Of a DNA stretch of 64,000 bases, positions 1 to 8,348 are shown in pieces. The stretch's first letter is position 1. Each line of letters begins with the position of its first letter. The translations under genes were made by a program, and so were the position numbers. The notes under the pieces were generated by a model. That model searched no databases and was not told the DNA's origin. It worked only from the letters and a program-made list of their open reading frames with translations. Origin of the DNA: an uncultured Bacteroidota bacterium (lineage in GTDB: Bacteria; Bacteroidota; Bacteroidia; Chitinophagales; Chitinophagaceae); the NCBI GenBank assembly GCA_937928385.1, contig CALEZD010000098.1:16140-80139 (forward strand), in the 5' to 3' direction.

Positions 1-390
1 CAACTGCTGTGTGATGGTACTGCCGCCACCTTCTTTACCCAATAATATCACCGCACGCAATACAGCCCTGCCGTCTACGCCCGAATGGTCGTAAAAACGT
101 GAATCTTCAGTAGCTATAAGCGCATTAAAGACATTGGGCGATATTTCGTGGTATTCAGATGCAGAGCGGTCTTGTATATAGTAGCGCCCTATCAGTTCGC
201 CATCAGTAGCATACAAGTCGGATGCAAGGGCGCTCTTCGGGTTTTCCAGCTCTTTCATAGAGGGCATATAACCCATCCAGCCGAGGTTGATAAACAGTAT
301 CAGCAGCAGGAATAAGCCTATTCCTGAAAAGAATAGAATCCATAATGCTTTTATTATCCGTCGCTTAAATGTTTTCTGCTGTACGCTCAC
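1..390 (-). CDS. Penicillin-binding protein 1A-type transglycosylase/transpeptidase, N-terminal part
   Basis: This is the N-terminal 130 residues of a bifunctional class A penicillin-binding protein, which polymerises lipid II glycan and crosslinks peptidoglycan in the periplasm. One membrane anchor (about residues 13-33, ILFFSGIGLFLLLILFI) precedes a GT51 domain. Two family motifs are visible: EDSRFYDHSGVD, containing the catalytic Glu, and GGSTITQQL at the window edge. I chose a GTG start at 390 because no in-frame ATG lies upstream and the short Lys/Arg-rich cytoplasmic tail is typical. The gene continues beyond position 1, so the transpeptidase domain is not seen. The next gene on the same strand ends 55 bp upstream. 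Confidence 0.85.
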   Translation of the reverse strand, partial: MSVQQKTFKRRIIKALWILFFSGIGLFLLLILFINLGWMGYMPSMKELENPKSALASDLYATDGELIGRYYIQDRSASEYHEISPNVFNALIATEDSRFYDHSGVDGRAVLRAVILLGKEGGGSTITQQL

Positions 391-445
391 TACGATTGGT
401 TGTATTGTGGAAGCAAAGCTAAAAATTAATAATTATTCCTTTTCG

Positions 446-3079
446 CTATGCTGTTGTTTCTGAATTATTTATTTCATCATCTCCCGGTTGTACAAAGAAA
501 CTGATGGTTCTCAATGGATTGATAAAGCCTGTAAATCGTTTTTTCCACGGTATTACAGCCTTTACCTTATTAATAAACGGCTGCAGGAAGCCTGATACAA
601 CTGCTTTGTCTTTTTCGGTCAATTCCTGTTTCGCGTATTTCTTTTTCAGATATACGTTCATGAAAGCAGTATAGTTGGTGCCCATCACCGGGTCGACGGC
701 GCGGGCAGCATACTGCATAGGGGTTTGCCCATTGCGGAAGAGGCCTAACTGGTGCAGGTAGAAGTTGGCTGCCCTGTAACCGAAGTAAGCTTTTGGCCCG
801 TCAGCAGTTGCCCGTCTGTGCCTTATGACATAATAACGGTATATCATAGACGGCGTGAGCAACAATAATAATATGATAGCCCCCACTACGCCTGCCAGTG
901 TTAATAATATTTGCCTGGCTGAAAGCGGTTGGTCCGGCGCTTGTTTCTGGGGTTTGTCTTCGGGTTTTGCCGTGTCTTTGCGTTTCAGGTACAGTTCATC
1001 CAGCGGGGTGGGCGAGGGTATCCTTTGGGCCAGGGCGTCTCCTGCCTCGCCGGGGCGTGGTTTCATATCCTTCAACGCCTGTGCGTAGGACACTGCTGTG
1101 CCTTCATCTCCTTTTTTTACTTTGCTAAGGGGCACGTCCACACTATCTACAAATATGGCGGCCACCTTCATATCCATCACCATAGTGGCGGTGCTGTCCA
1201 TTTTGTATTCCTTATCGTGAAACACTATATGCTTCACCTTCATGGTGAGCAGTTTCTTCAGTGTATCTACATCGGCCACTATACCATCGGCAGCCAGCCA
1301 TGCGCGGGGAGGTTGCAGCGGTGGCGTTCCATCAGGTTGGGGGCTTTGTTCAGCTTCTTCGTTGCCAACGGTGGTATCAAAGTCGAGCCAGCCATAGCCC
1401 GGAAAGTACACCTGTACCCATGCATGTGCCTGGTCGGCGTAATACCAGTACCAGCCTTTGTTTTTATCGCTGCGGTCAACGGTCATAAAGCCCACTGTAA
1501 TGCGTGACGGTATGCCCAGCGACCGGAGCATAAAGAGGGTAGCGCCTGCATAATAAGCACAATAGCCCTTCTTGTTCTCAAACAGGAAGTACATCAGTTT
1601 GGATGCACTGGGGATGTCGGGTACGCCGGGATTATCGGTATAGGTATATACCCGCTGGTTGTTTTCGTCCCGTTGCAGGAAGTAATCGCGGATGGCGAGT
1701 ACTTTATCTACAGGTGTAGCGGCATTTTTGGTCACTTCATGCGCCAGGGTGCTTATTTGTTTAAACTTATCATTGGGCGGCATGTCGGTATAATAGTCCA
1801 TGAACTTTTTATCTGTACCGGCATAATCCTTTACTTTTCGCAATACCTCAAACCTGTTTTCCTGGAAGGTGCGTATCTGCTCTTCCTCAGAATTGTATAT
1901 AAAGTAGGCGCTATTCAGTTCCGACACATAGCCCTTGGCACGATAGGCGGATATGAATTCGTTGCGGTAATCTTTTTCTACCGCAATGGGCTGTACAAAG
2001 AACCCCACATTGGGCGCAACATAAGTGCCGGTAGATAGTTTTTTGTTGTATATCTCTATGTCTACCGTCCTGCGCAGCTTGGTAGCCTTGCTGTTCAGTA
2101 TTACGGTTGAATCTGTTTCTGTAAAGAACAACGGTATTTTGCCGGGGTTGGGCTCAAACAGGTCGTTGGAGGGCAGCAGCGAATCACGCTCAAAAGTTTC
2201 AGTAAGGGTATCGAAATAGGTATAATAAAAAGCAGTAAGGTAAAGCGGGTTGGGCATTTCCGTACCGGGGAAGAAGTTATCAATATGTGCGGCGAACAAA
2301 AGCTCGTTGCTGCGGCCCAGGTTGCTACGCAGGCGGCTGTATTCTTTTATATCGAAAGTGCCGTCTTTGTTTTTCTTCAACATGCTGCTTTCGCCGTCTT
2401 TACCGCCTCCGCCATAGTTGGCCACGGTTTCTTTTATTTCGCCCCGCATCATATACACCACGCCGCCAAACAGCAATAAGGCCAGCAACCCGAACAGGAA
2501 CAGCCGCCTGCCCATAAACCACCAGAACTTCTGCGACTTGTCTTTGTAACTATAAATCTGCTCGGCAGCATACAGGATATACACCGCATACAGTACAGCA
2601 GGCGTAAAGTCGCGCAGCAGGGTATAGACACTGTCCATCTGCGCCTTGGCTATCAGCAATATGCAGGCAACCAGCATAAGCGCTGCGGTAAATACCGACC
2701 AGTACCTGAGCCGGGTAAAGCCCCAACCCATCAGCCAGCCAACCGTGAACAGGATGGCAAAGACTAAAAACTGAACAGATATAAAGAATGCATCAAACTC
2801 ACCTACGGCCATCTTATCCAGCCCCTCGTACACAAGGAACATGCCGAACACCAGCAGCAGGAAGGTAGGCAGGAACCTGAACCTGAAGGCATAAAATAGC
2901 GCGCTGATGCCCATGCCCGCGGCAAAATATATTGTTTGCTGCAGGGCCTGTGCTTTCAATATGGAATAATACTCGTTGGCATGCCACAGTATATAGTAGC
3001 TCACCAACGCAGTAGGCAGTACCAGGAAAATAAGTTTGGCCAGTAGTTCATTAACCGGCGTGGCTCTTTGTATATTCAT
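446..3079 (-). CDS. Membrane transglutaminase-like protein (TgpA-like)
   Basis: An 877-residue inner-membrane protein with several hydrophobic segments in the first 240 residues, a large extracytoplasmic region, one more membrane segment near residues 730-755 and a cytoplasmic tail. The transglutaminase-like core is clear: Cys507 in KKGYCAYYAG, His552 in QAHAWVQV and Asp566 in GWLDFD form the expected Cys-His-Asp triad. The layout matches TgpA-type proteins, which often accompany DUF58 and MoxR genes. Here the DUF58 gene lies 13 kb away, so no operon supports a shared role. The substrate is unknown; crosslinking or hydrolysis of an envelope protein or peptide is the likely chemistry. The ATG at 3079 directly precedes the first membrane segment. 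Confidence 0.85.
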   Translation of the reverse strand: MNIQRATPVNELLAKLIFLVLPTALVSYYILWHANEYYSILKAQALQQTIYFAAGMGISALFYAFRFRFLPTFLLLVFGMFLVYEGLDKMAVGEFDAFFISVQFLVFAILFTVGWLMGWGFTRLRYWSVFTAALMLVACILLIAKAQMDSVYTLLRDFTPAVLYAVYILYAAEQIYSYKDKSQKFWWFMGRRLFLFGLLALLLFGGVVYMMRGEIKETVANYGGGGKDGESSMLKKNKDGTFDIKEYSRLRSNLGRSNELLFAAHIDNFFPGTEMPNPLYLTAFYYTYFDTLTETFERDSLLPSNDLFEPNPGKIPLFFTETDSTVILNSKATKLRRTVDIEIYNKKLSTGTYVAPNVGFFVQPIAVEKDYRNEFISAYRAKGYVSELNSAYFIYNSEEEQIRTFQENRFEVLRKVKDYAGTDKKFMDYYTDMPPNDKFKQISTLAHEVTKNAATPVDKVLAIRDYFLQRDENNQRVYTYTDNPGVPDIPSASKLMYFLFENKKGYCAYYAGATLFMLRSLGIPSRITVGFMTVDRSDKNKGWYWYYADQAHAWVQVYFPGYGWLDFDTTVGNEEAEQSPQPDGTPPLQPPRAWLAADGIVADVDTLKKLLTMKVKHIVFHDKEYKMDSTATMVMDMKVAAIFVDSVDVPLSKVKKGDEGTAVSYAQALKDMKPRPGEAGDALAQRIPSPTPLDELYLKRKDTAKPEDKPQKQAPDQPLSARQILLTLAGVVGAIILLLLLTPSMIYRYYVIRHRRATADGPKAYFGYRAANFYLHQLGLFRNGQTPMQYAARAVDPVMGTNYTAFMNVYLKKKYAKQELTEKDKAVVSGFLQPFINKVKAVIPWKKRFTGFINPLRTISFFVQPGDDEINNSETTA

Positions 3080-3139
3080 ATACCTGAAGCCTTAAATTTA
3101 GGATAAATATTTACAGGGGCTTTGTTAAAAATGAGGGCA

Positions 3140-3607
3140 TTATATCTTATCCAGTACAAATGAGTAACGCCCTTCAGCCCTTTCTGCCGAAAACCGTATT
3201 TTCTTATTGCCTATACTGGCGTTCTTCCCATGCCAGTAGTAGGTATTGCCGCCCCTGTTATTGCTCTTTATGTCTATGATGATGGTATAATCGTTGTTGG
3301 AATTGGTATTGTCATCATCGTCTGTAGTAGTATAGGAACTGGTCACCACGTCATATTTGCCAAAGTAGGTCACTGAATTATTCTGGTCAATCAGAGCTGC
3401 CTCTTTCTTATCGTTCAGTTGCAATATCATATTGTTGTACTGCTGGGTCACATTATCCGACTTCAGAAAGCCGTTGTGCAGCATTACTTTTTCAAACTTG
3501 TATTGGCCGATAGCTTTCCTTTCAGCATCAGTCAAGCCGTCGTTCTTTTCACAGGCGGCCATAAATAATATTATTGCGGACAACGATATATGTAGCAGGC
3601 TTTTCAT
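3140..3607 (-). CDS. Small lipoprotein, hypothetical
   Basis: A 155-residue protein with a lipoprotein signal peptide; the lipobox reads LFMAAC, placing the lipidated Cys at residue 19. The mature part is polar, with an Asp/Asn-rich stretch (TTDDDDNTNSNND) and alternating hydrophobic beta-strand patterns, as in lipocalin-like Bacteroidota lipoproteins. I do not recognise a named family. It is 60 bp upstream of the transglutaminase gene on the same strand and could be cotranscribed with it. Location is probably the periplasmic face of a membrane; function unknown. Confidence 0.7.
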   Translation of the reverse strand: MKSLLHISLSAIILFMAACEKNDGLTDAERKAIGQYKFEKVMLHNGFLKSDNVTQQYNNMILQLNDKKEAALIDQNNSVTYFGKYDVVTSSYTTTDDDDNTNSNNDYTIIIDIKSNNRGGNTYYWHGKNASIGNKKIRFSAERAEGRYSFVLDKI

Positions 3608-3816
3608 ACTACAATTTTATGCAATAAATATGCACAAAACTATGCCTGTTGCCCATTACAGCGTTAAAATAATGCTAAACCCTTGTTGTATATGTATACG
3701 GATAATCAGGGGGATATGAACATTAACTAATTATTTACCAACATAGGGTACATCTGTTGTGCGGCCATTATTAAGAAAACGTTATCTTAGGCACGTTTTA
3801 AAAATATTAAGTAAAA

Positions 3817-4794
3817 ATGATTCAGGAAAAAGTAAATCCGGTGAAGCTCTCTCATGGCGACCTGGATGAAAAAACAAAACAGATGTTACAGAAATTCAAA
3901 ATTGTTACCGTTATCGGTTCCGGCACAATGGGCAATGGTATCTGCCATGTTTTCGCACAAAGCGGATTTAATGTGCACATGATGGACATCAAACAGGATG
4001 CACTGGACAAAGCTGTAGGCACCATAGGCAAAAACATGGACCGCCAGATAGCCAAACAAACGCTGACTGAAGAACAAAAACAGGATGCACTCGGGCGCAT
4101 CATTACCTACACCAACATGGCCGATGCCGTAAAGGATGCCGACCTGGTAATAGAAGCGGCAACTGAAAACATTGACCTGAAAACGAAAATATTTGAAGAG
4201 CTGGACAAGCTGTGCCCTGAGCACACTATACTGGCTACCAACACTTCTTCTATTTCTATCACACGCATCGGTTCGCACACCAAGCGCCCCGGACAGGTAA
4301 TAGGTATGCACTTTATGAATCCCGTGCCGGTAATGAAGCTGGTGGAAATCATAAACGGTTATGCTACTACTGAAGAGGTGACCAAAGTGATACATGACTT
4401 GTCTAAATTCCTGGGTAAAGTTCCTTGCGTTGTGCAGGACTATCCCGGCTTCGTGTCCAACCGTATATTGATGCCTTTAATCAACGAAGCCATCATTACC
4501 CTGCAGGAAGGCGTAGCAGGAGTAGAGGAAATAGATACTATTATGAAGCTGGGTATGGCGCACCCTATGGGGCCGCTGCAACTGGCTGACTTCATCGGGT
4601 TGGATACATGCTATTCAATCATGAATGTGCTGCACATGGGATTCGGCAAGCAGAAGTATGCACCAGCTACGCTGCTGGCCAATATGGTGCAGGCAGGCTA
4701 CCTGGGTGCTAAAAGCGGAGAGGGCTTTTACAAATATACCCCCGGCAGCAAAGAGCTCGTGGTTAGCTCCCGTTTCCAGAATAAGAAATGGTAG
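3817..4794 (+). CDS. 3-hydroxyacyl-CoA (3-hydroxybutyryl-CoA) dehydrogenase
   Basis: A 325-residue NAD(P)-dependent dehydrogenase that oxidises 3-hydroxyacyl-CoA to 3-ketoacyl-CoA in the cytoplasm (beta-oxidation or butanoate metabolism). The Rossmann motif GSGTMGNG lies at residues 34-41. The catalytic His165 is in the conserved GMHFMNPVP segment, and the C-terminal domain contains the usual GFVSNRI sequence. The N terminus carries about 28 residues before the Rossmann fold, longer than in typical single-domain enzymes, although the ATG at 3817 is the only good start. It stands alone, with a terminator 40 bp after its stop. Short-chain specificity (Hbd/PaaH type) is inferred from length only. 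Confidence 0.9.
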   Translation: MIQEKVNPVKLSHGDLDEKTKQMLQKFKIVTVIGSGTMGNGICHVFAQSGFNVHMMDIKQDALDKAVGTIGKNMDRQIAKQTLTEEQKQDALGRIITYTNMADAVKDADLVIEAATENIDLKTKIFEELDKLCPEHTILATNTSSISITRIGSHTKRPGQVIGMHFMNPVPVMKLVEIINGYATTEEVTKVIHDLSKFLGKVPCVVQDYPGFVSNRILMPLINEAIITLQEGVAGVEEIDTIMKLGMAHPMGPLQLADFIGLDTCYSIMNVLHMGFGKQKYAPATLLANMVQAGYLGAKSGEGFYKYTPGSKELVVSSRFQNKKW

Positions 4795-4800
4795 CGGAAC

Positions 4801-4816
4801 CCCGATAGCTATCGGG
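4801..4816. repeat. 16-bp perfect palindrome CCCGATAGCTATCGGG
   Basis: A self-complementary 16-mer located 6 bp after the dehydrogenase stop codon, followed by ACA. It shares the outer CCCG...CGGGACA pattern with elements at 15242-15257 and 63906-63921. From memory, similar short palindromes are scattered in Bacteroidota genomes. Confidence 0.75.
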
Positions 4817-4832
4817 ACAAAAGTAAAATTTA

Positions 4833-4866
4833 AAAAGCGGTGGCCTGTGCTGCCGCTTTTGTTTTT
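4833..4866 (+). terminator. Rho-independent terminator of the 3-hydroxyacyl-CoA dehydrogenase gene
   Basis: Stem AAAAGCGG / CCGCTTTT with a 12-nt loop, followed by GTTTTT. It lies 38 bp after the stop codon on the + strand. Confidence 0.7.
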
Positions 4867-4920
4867 CTATTCCTTTCAAAAGGAGTAAACTAATAACGTA
4901 TCCCGGAATAATATCCCACT

Positions 4921-5370
4921 TTAATCCCGCCTAATGTTTGGGAAGGGTGGTGTTGTGCAATGATCTTGTTCATGCTTGAGTGCAGCACGGTAGCTAACAA
5001 CGTTTTCTTTTCTGGGTAGACCATATTGAATAATAAGATTGTGATAATCAACACCCAAGCTTGTCAAATATTTATAAACAGCGTAAACTCTTTCCCAAGC
5101 TTTTTCTTGCTGGCTAATTTTTTTACAGTCACGTCCGGTAATTATGACTATGCAGGATTGATTATTTTTTATTTCTTGTGCTAATCCCCGCAATTGCCTA
5201 CAAGCATCTTTCGTTAATGTTATTGAGCGTGAAGGAAAATAAACTTCGCCAGGAGATATAGTGCAGTCCAGACGCGTAGAATCATGAAAATTATGCTCCT
5301 GTGAATAGATTGTAAAAGGAAATAGGATTCCAATGAAAAAAATACTTATGACCACGATGCACCTATACAT
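4921..5370 (-). CDS. OmpA-C-like domain periplasmic protein
   Basis: A 149-residue protein with an N-terminal signal peptide (hydrophobic residues 4-21, ending SQE). Residues about 45-125 follow the pattern of the OmpA C-terminal domain: a strand then F..S, L..LA.EIK, a strand IVIITG, then a helix R.YAVYKYLTSLGVD and LIIQYG. In this family the domain binds peptidoglycan, but the key Asp/Arg pair of the classical motif is not clearly preserved, so binding is uncertain. No beta-barrel or lipobox is present, so it is a small soluble periplasmic protein. Spacing gives no operon partner. Confidence 0.55.
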   Translation of the reverse strand: MYRCIVVISIFFIGILFPFTIYSQEHNFHDSTRLDCTISPGEVYFPSRSITLTKDACRQLRGLAQEIKNNQSCIVIITGRDCKKISQQEKAWERVYAVYKYLTSLGVDYHNLIIQYGLPRKENVVSYRAALKHEQDHCTTPPFPNIRRD

Positions 5371-5464
5371 AAAGGATTTTAGATAAAGTAATTTACGTAT
5401 TACTTCGATAAACGCAGCAGGTTAATTAGTCTCCCCTTAATGGGGATAGGGGTAGAACACCACT

Positions 5465-5806
5465 TCACTTCTTCTTCTTACTCGCCTTCGCTTTTTTGTT
5501 GAAGTCAAGACACAGCTTTATCCAGTAGTCCAGGTCCGATTTCTTTTTTATGCCGTCTTCGTGTACGAATACATAGCCCTTCATGGGCCTGCCTGTAAAA
5601 TCCATCGGGCGGGCACCGTTGCGTTCTACGGCTTCGTCATATACATCGGGGCCTACACGGCACATTATTTCGTCTTCGTTTACACCGATGCACATCTTAT
5701 CATCTACCATAAAACATAAGCCGCCAAACATGCGTTTCTCTTCTATCTTCCTTGCATCGCCCAGTGCTTCACGCACACGGTCAGCTATTTTTTCCGAGTA
5801 AGCCAT
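5465..5806 (-). CDS. TfoX N-terminal domain protein
   Basis: A 113-residue cytoplasmic protein when started at the ATG at 5806 (MAYSEKIADRVREAL). An in-frame ATG lies 60 bp further upstream but would overlap the preceding gene, so I rejected it. The MFGGLCFMVDDKM segment and the later RPMKGYVFV segment are the hallmark of the TfoX N-terminal domain found in many short stand-alone proteins of unknown role. The C terminus is a lysine-rich tail (KKAKASKKKK). It lies 10 bp after the DUF1801 gene and is probably cotranscribed with it. A non-terminator GC hairpin (TCCCC-TTAAT-GGGGA, 5432-5446) follows the stop. Confidence 0.8.
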   Translation of the reverse strand: MAYSEKIADRVREALGDARKIEEKRMFGGLCFMVDDKMCIGVNEDEIMCRVGPDVYDEAVERNGARPMDFTGRPMKGYVFVHEDGIKKKSDLDYWIKLCLDFNKKAKASKKKK

Positions 5807-5816
5807 AGTTGTTGTT

Positions 5817-6251
5817 TTATTTCTTTTTACCTGGATATTTTTTCGTAGTGTGTTTAGTAGATGCAATGGCCATCTTCTTCAGAATGCCCAGGTCGATATC
5901 TGCCAGTTTGTTGACATACACACAGGCAACCGCTGCCTTGTGCTTTCCGAGTTTCGCCAATAATTCATCTCTCCCGGGAAATTCAGATTCGAAATAGAGT
6001 GATATAGCTGCCTTACGGGGAGAAAAGCCCGCTAACGGCGCGTCTCCTTCACGCCCGCTCTCGTATTTGTAATGATAACTACCAAACCCGATAATAGTAG
6101 GCCCCCACATATACGGCTCATGGCCGGTCACTTCCCTCATCATGTTGATGAGGGTATAACTGTCTTGTTTTTTCTTTTCGTCGGGCAGGGCGTTTATAAA
6201 AGCCTCTACGCTGGCGCCTGTTGGCGATGTTTTGTTTTTACTGCCGGCCAT
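5817..6251 (-). CDS. DUF1801 domain-containing protein
   Basis: A 144-residue cytoplasmic protein. The segments VEAFINALPDEKK, YMWGPTIIGFGSYHYKY and ISLYFESEF match the DUF1801 fold, a small alpha/beta domain of unknown biochemical role seen in many Bacteroidota. A basic tail (TTKKYPGKKK) ends the protein. It is first in a two-gene unit with the TfoX-domain gene, 10 bp apart. The two are often neighbours in soil Bacteroidota, in my recollection, but no shared function is established. Confidence 0.8.
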   Translation of the reverse strand: MAGSKNKTSPTGASVEAFINALPDEKKKQDSYTLINMMREVTGHEPYMWGPTIIGFGSYHYKYESGREGDAPLAGFSPRKAAISLYFESEFPGRDELLAKLGKHKAAVACVYVNKLADIDLGILKKMAIASTKHTTKKYPGKKK

Positions 6252-6362
6252 ATAGCTAAGTTACTGCATAAACCCATTATTTACCCCTATAAGGGGGTTT
6301 CCCTATCGTGGATATTTGGTTATCTTAGCAAACTTTCAATTAAACAACTACTTAATATAACA

Positions 6363-7553
6363 ATGAGGAAATTAGCATTATCCATTGCCTTGGTACTGCC
6401 ACTGTTCAGCTTTTCGCAAGACGACCTGATTAACAAAATCAAAGACAACAAAAGCGACAGCGCCAAAAAGAAATTTGAATTCAAACATATCATCAACCTG
6501 GAAACTACTGATGTGAAAAACCAGGGTAAATCAGGTACCTGCTGGAGTTATAGCACCAATTCCTTCCTGGAGAGTGAGATGATACGTATGGGCAAAAAGC
6601 CGGTGGATATAGCTGAAATATACACCGCACGTTGCGTGTACAAGGAGCGTGCCGATGCCTTTGTGCGTATGCATGGAGAGTTTTCTTATGGCGACGGTGG
6701 CGCCTGCCACGATGTTATCAATATGTATGCCAAATACGGCGCTTTGCCGCAGAGTGTGTACAGTGGCCTGAATTACGGTACGGATAAAAATGTATTCGGC
6801 GAAATGCAGGGCATATTGAAAGCCATGCTGGATGTAGTGGTGAAAAACCCCAACAAGCGTATAACGCCCAACTGGAAGAAAGCATTTGAAGGTGTGCTGG
6901 ATGCCTACCTGGGCCCCGTGCCGGAAACCTTTGAATACCAGGGGAAATTATATACCGCTAAAACATTCGCCAGGAATGTGGTAGGTATCAACCCGCAGGA
7001 TTATATGGAATTCTCATCCTTCAGCTACCAGCCTTACTACGAAAAGACGATGCTGATGGTGCCCGACAACTGGAGCCTGGATAAGGTGTACAACCTGCCG
7101 CTGAATGACATGATACCCATCATAGACAACGCGCTGAAAAACGGCTATACCGTAGCATGGGCTACCGATGTGAGTGAGAAATACTTTAGTTGGAAAAACG
7201 GCGTGGCGTATGTGCCGGACATGACATGGGCAGAACTTGATGAAGTAAAAGAGAAAGAGGATTACGAAGCCTTATTTGACGGCCCTAAGAAAGACTTGAA
7301 AATTACAGAAGAAATTCGCCAGGAAGCTTTTGACAACTACACTACTACCGACGACCATGGTATGCATATAGTAGGTATGGCAGAAGACCAGAATGGTAAG
7401 GAGTACTATATAGTTAAAAACAGCTGGGGCGAAAAGAATGATTATAAGGGATACATCTATGTAACCAAGGCGTATGTTCAGTATAAAACTACAGCCTTCC
7501 TGGTACATAAAGACGCAGTACCTGCTTATATTATTAAGAAGCTAAAGAGTTAA
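6363..7553 (+). CDS. Secreted C1-family (bleomycin hydrolase/PepC-like) cysteine peptidase
   Basis: A 396-residue papain-like peptidase with a signal peptide (MRKLALSIALVLPLFSFSQ). The catalytic residues are visible: the oxyanion Gln and Cys60 in KNQGKSGTCWSY, His332 in DHGMHIVG and Asn353 in KNSWGE. Length and order fit the bleomycin hydrolase/aminopeptidase C group. Those enzymes are usually cytoplasmic hexamers, so export to the periplasm is a notable difference shared by Bacteroidota homologues. The start at 6363 is chosen because it gives the signal peptide; a longer reading frame begins upstream but only reads through the divergent promoter region. A strong hairpin follows 25 bp after the stop. 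Confidence 0.88.
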   Translation: MRKLALSIALVLPLFSFSQDDLINKIKDNKSDSAKKKFEFKHIINLETTDVKNQGKSGTCWSYSTNSFLESEMIRMGKKPVDIAEIYTARCVYKERADAFVRMHGEFSYGDGGACHDVINMYAKYGALPQSVYSGLNYGTDKNVFGEMQGILKAMLDVVVKNPNKRITPNWKKAFEGVLDAYLGPVPETFEYQGKLYTAKTFARNVVGINPQDYMEFSSFSYQPYYEKTMLMVPDNWSLDKVYNLPLNDMIPIIDNALKNGYTVAWATDVSEKYFSWKNGVAYVPDMTWAELDEVKEKEDYEALFDGPKKDLKITEEIRQEAFDNYTTTDDHGMHIVGMAEDQNGKEYYIVKNSWGEKNDYKGYIYVTKAYVQYKTTAFLVHKDAVPAYIIKKLKS

Positions 7554-7577
7554 AATATAAGTGACAGGTGAAAAACT

Positions 7578-7600
7578 ATAAGGGGGCTATGCCCCCTTAT
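7578..7600. terminator. Bidirectional hairpin terminator
   Basis: Stem ATAAGGGGGC / GCCCCCTTAT with a TAT loop, followed by TTTTAT on the + strand. It sits between the convergent peptidase gene and the 139-residue gene ending at 7602. Confidence 0.8.
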
Positions 7601-7601
7601 T

Positions 7602-8021
7602 TTATATTGCCTTCATACGATTGTTGCGCGGATTGTACTCTACCTCCGCCAGTCCAAGCGCTTCCATTAACGGGGGAATATACATGCCGAACCTGCCACG
7701 CAGCCCTTTCTTCAGTCCATACCATCCACCGGCGGGATTGTCCGGCGAACGGCCCCATGCTTCCACAGTGCCTTCTTTAGCGGGCTTCTGTTCGTCCGCA
7801 CTGCCGAGGTCCATCCAGTCGCCGTGTTTTTTCAGCATTTTGTGCAGGTCATCTATACAGCGGTAGTCGTAGTGCAAAACCGTTTTGCCTACGGTGCATA
7901 CCAGTATTTCTTTGCCGTCCTTTACATCTTTGTGCATGGTGTATTCCGAAGTGAGGGGCGGTGTCTGTAATGCCCAGGGATTTTCTTTCGTACCGTCGCC
8001 TGAAAATGTTACTTTAGTCAT
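7602..8021 (-). CDS. Uncharacterised 139-residue protein
   Basis: A soluble protein without signal peptide or membrane segment. It has a Trp-rich, mixed composition (ENPWALQTPP, VEAWGRSPDNPAGGWYGL) and a C-terminal half with Gly/Arg-rich segment KKGLRGRFGMYIPPLM. The coding pattern is convincing and the ATG at 8021 is well placed, but I do not recognise the family. It is convergent with the peptidase gene and lies 20 bp downstream of the small lipoprotein gene on the same strand, so the two may form one transcript. Confidence 0.6.
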   Translation of the reverse strand: MTKVTFSGDGTKENPWALQTPPLTSEYTMHKDVKDGKEILVCTVGKTVLHYDYRCIDDLHKMLKKHGDWMDLGSADEQKPAKEGTVEAWGRSPDNPAGGWYGLKKGLRGRFGMYIPPLMEALGLAEVEYNPRNNRMKAI

Positions 8022-8041
8022 ATCTGTTTATTGCAATAAAT

Positions 8042-8260
8042 TTATTCCAGGTGGCATACATAATCCATACCGGTGTACAAACCTCGTTGCGGTTGTGATT
8101 CACATTCTTCCTTTGCTTTCTTTTTTGTCTCTTTTATCTCAAACGATGGTGTAGAATTGTTGAGCGCAGGGCTATAACAACTACACCTGTATGATTTTTT
8201 GCATGAAGTGAAAGCAAAAGCCGATATGGCAAAGACTGCGAGAATAGTATAATGCTTCAT
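8042..8260 (-). CDS. Small Cys-rich lipoprotein (paralogue of the one at 63085)
   Basis: A 72-residue lipoprotein: MKHYTILAVFAISAFAFTSC gives a lipobox and the lipidated Cys20. The mature part has the pattern C-K-K-x-Y-x-C-x-C, then a helix with TKKKAKEECE, and ends C-H-L-E. The same order of cysteines and the T..KA..xCE helix recurs in the protein at 63085-63339, so the two are paralogues. The four conserved cysteines of the mature part could form disulfides in the periplasm. The longer open frame extending to 8524 overlaps the FKBP gene on the other strand and is rejected. An ATG two codons upstream (8266) is an equal candidate. Confidence 0.65.
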   Translation of the reverse strand: MKHYTILAVFAISAFAFTSCKKSYRCSCYSPALNNSTPSFEIKETKKKAKEECESQPQRGLYTGMDYVCHLE

Positions 8261-8348
8261 GTTCATCGAGTATTTTTTTAAATATATGAAATCCTTTGGC
8301 GACAAACAAGGGTATATGCCTAATTTAGCCTGATAAATATTACTGATT

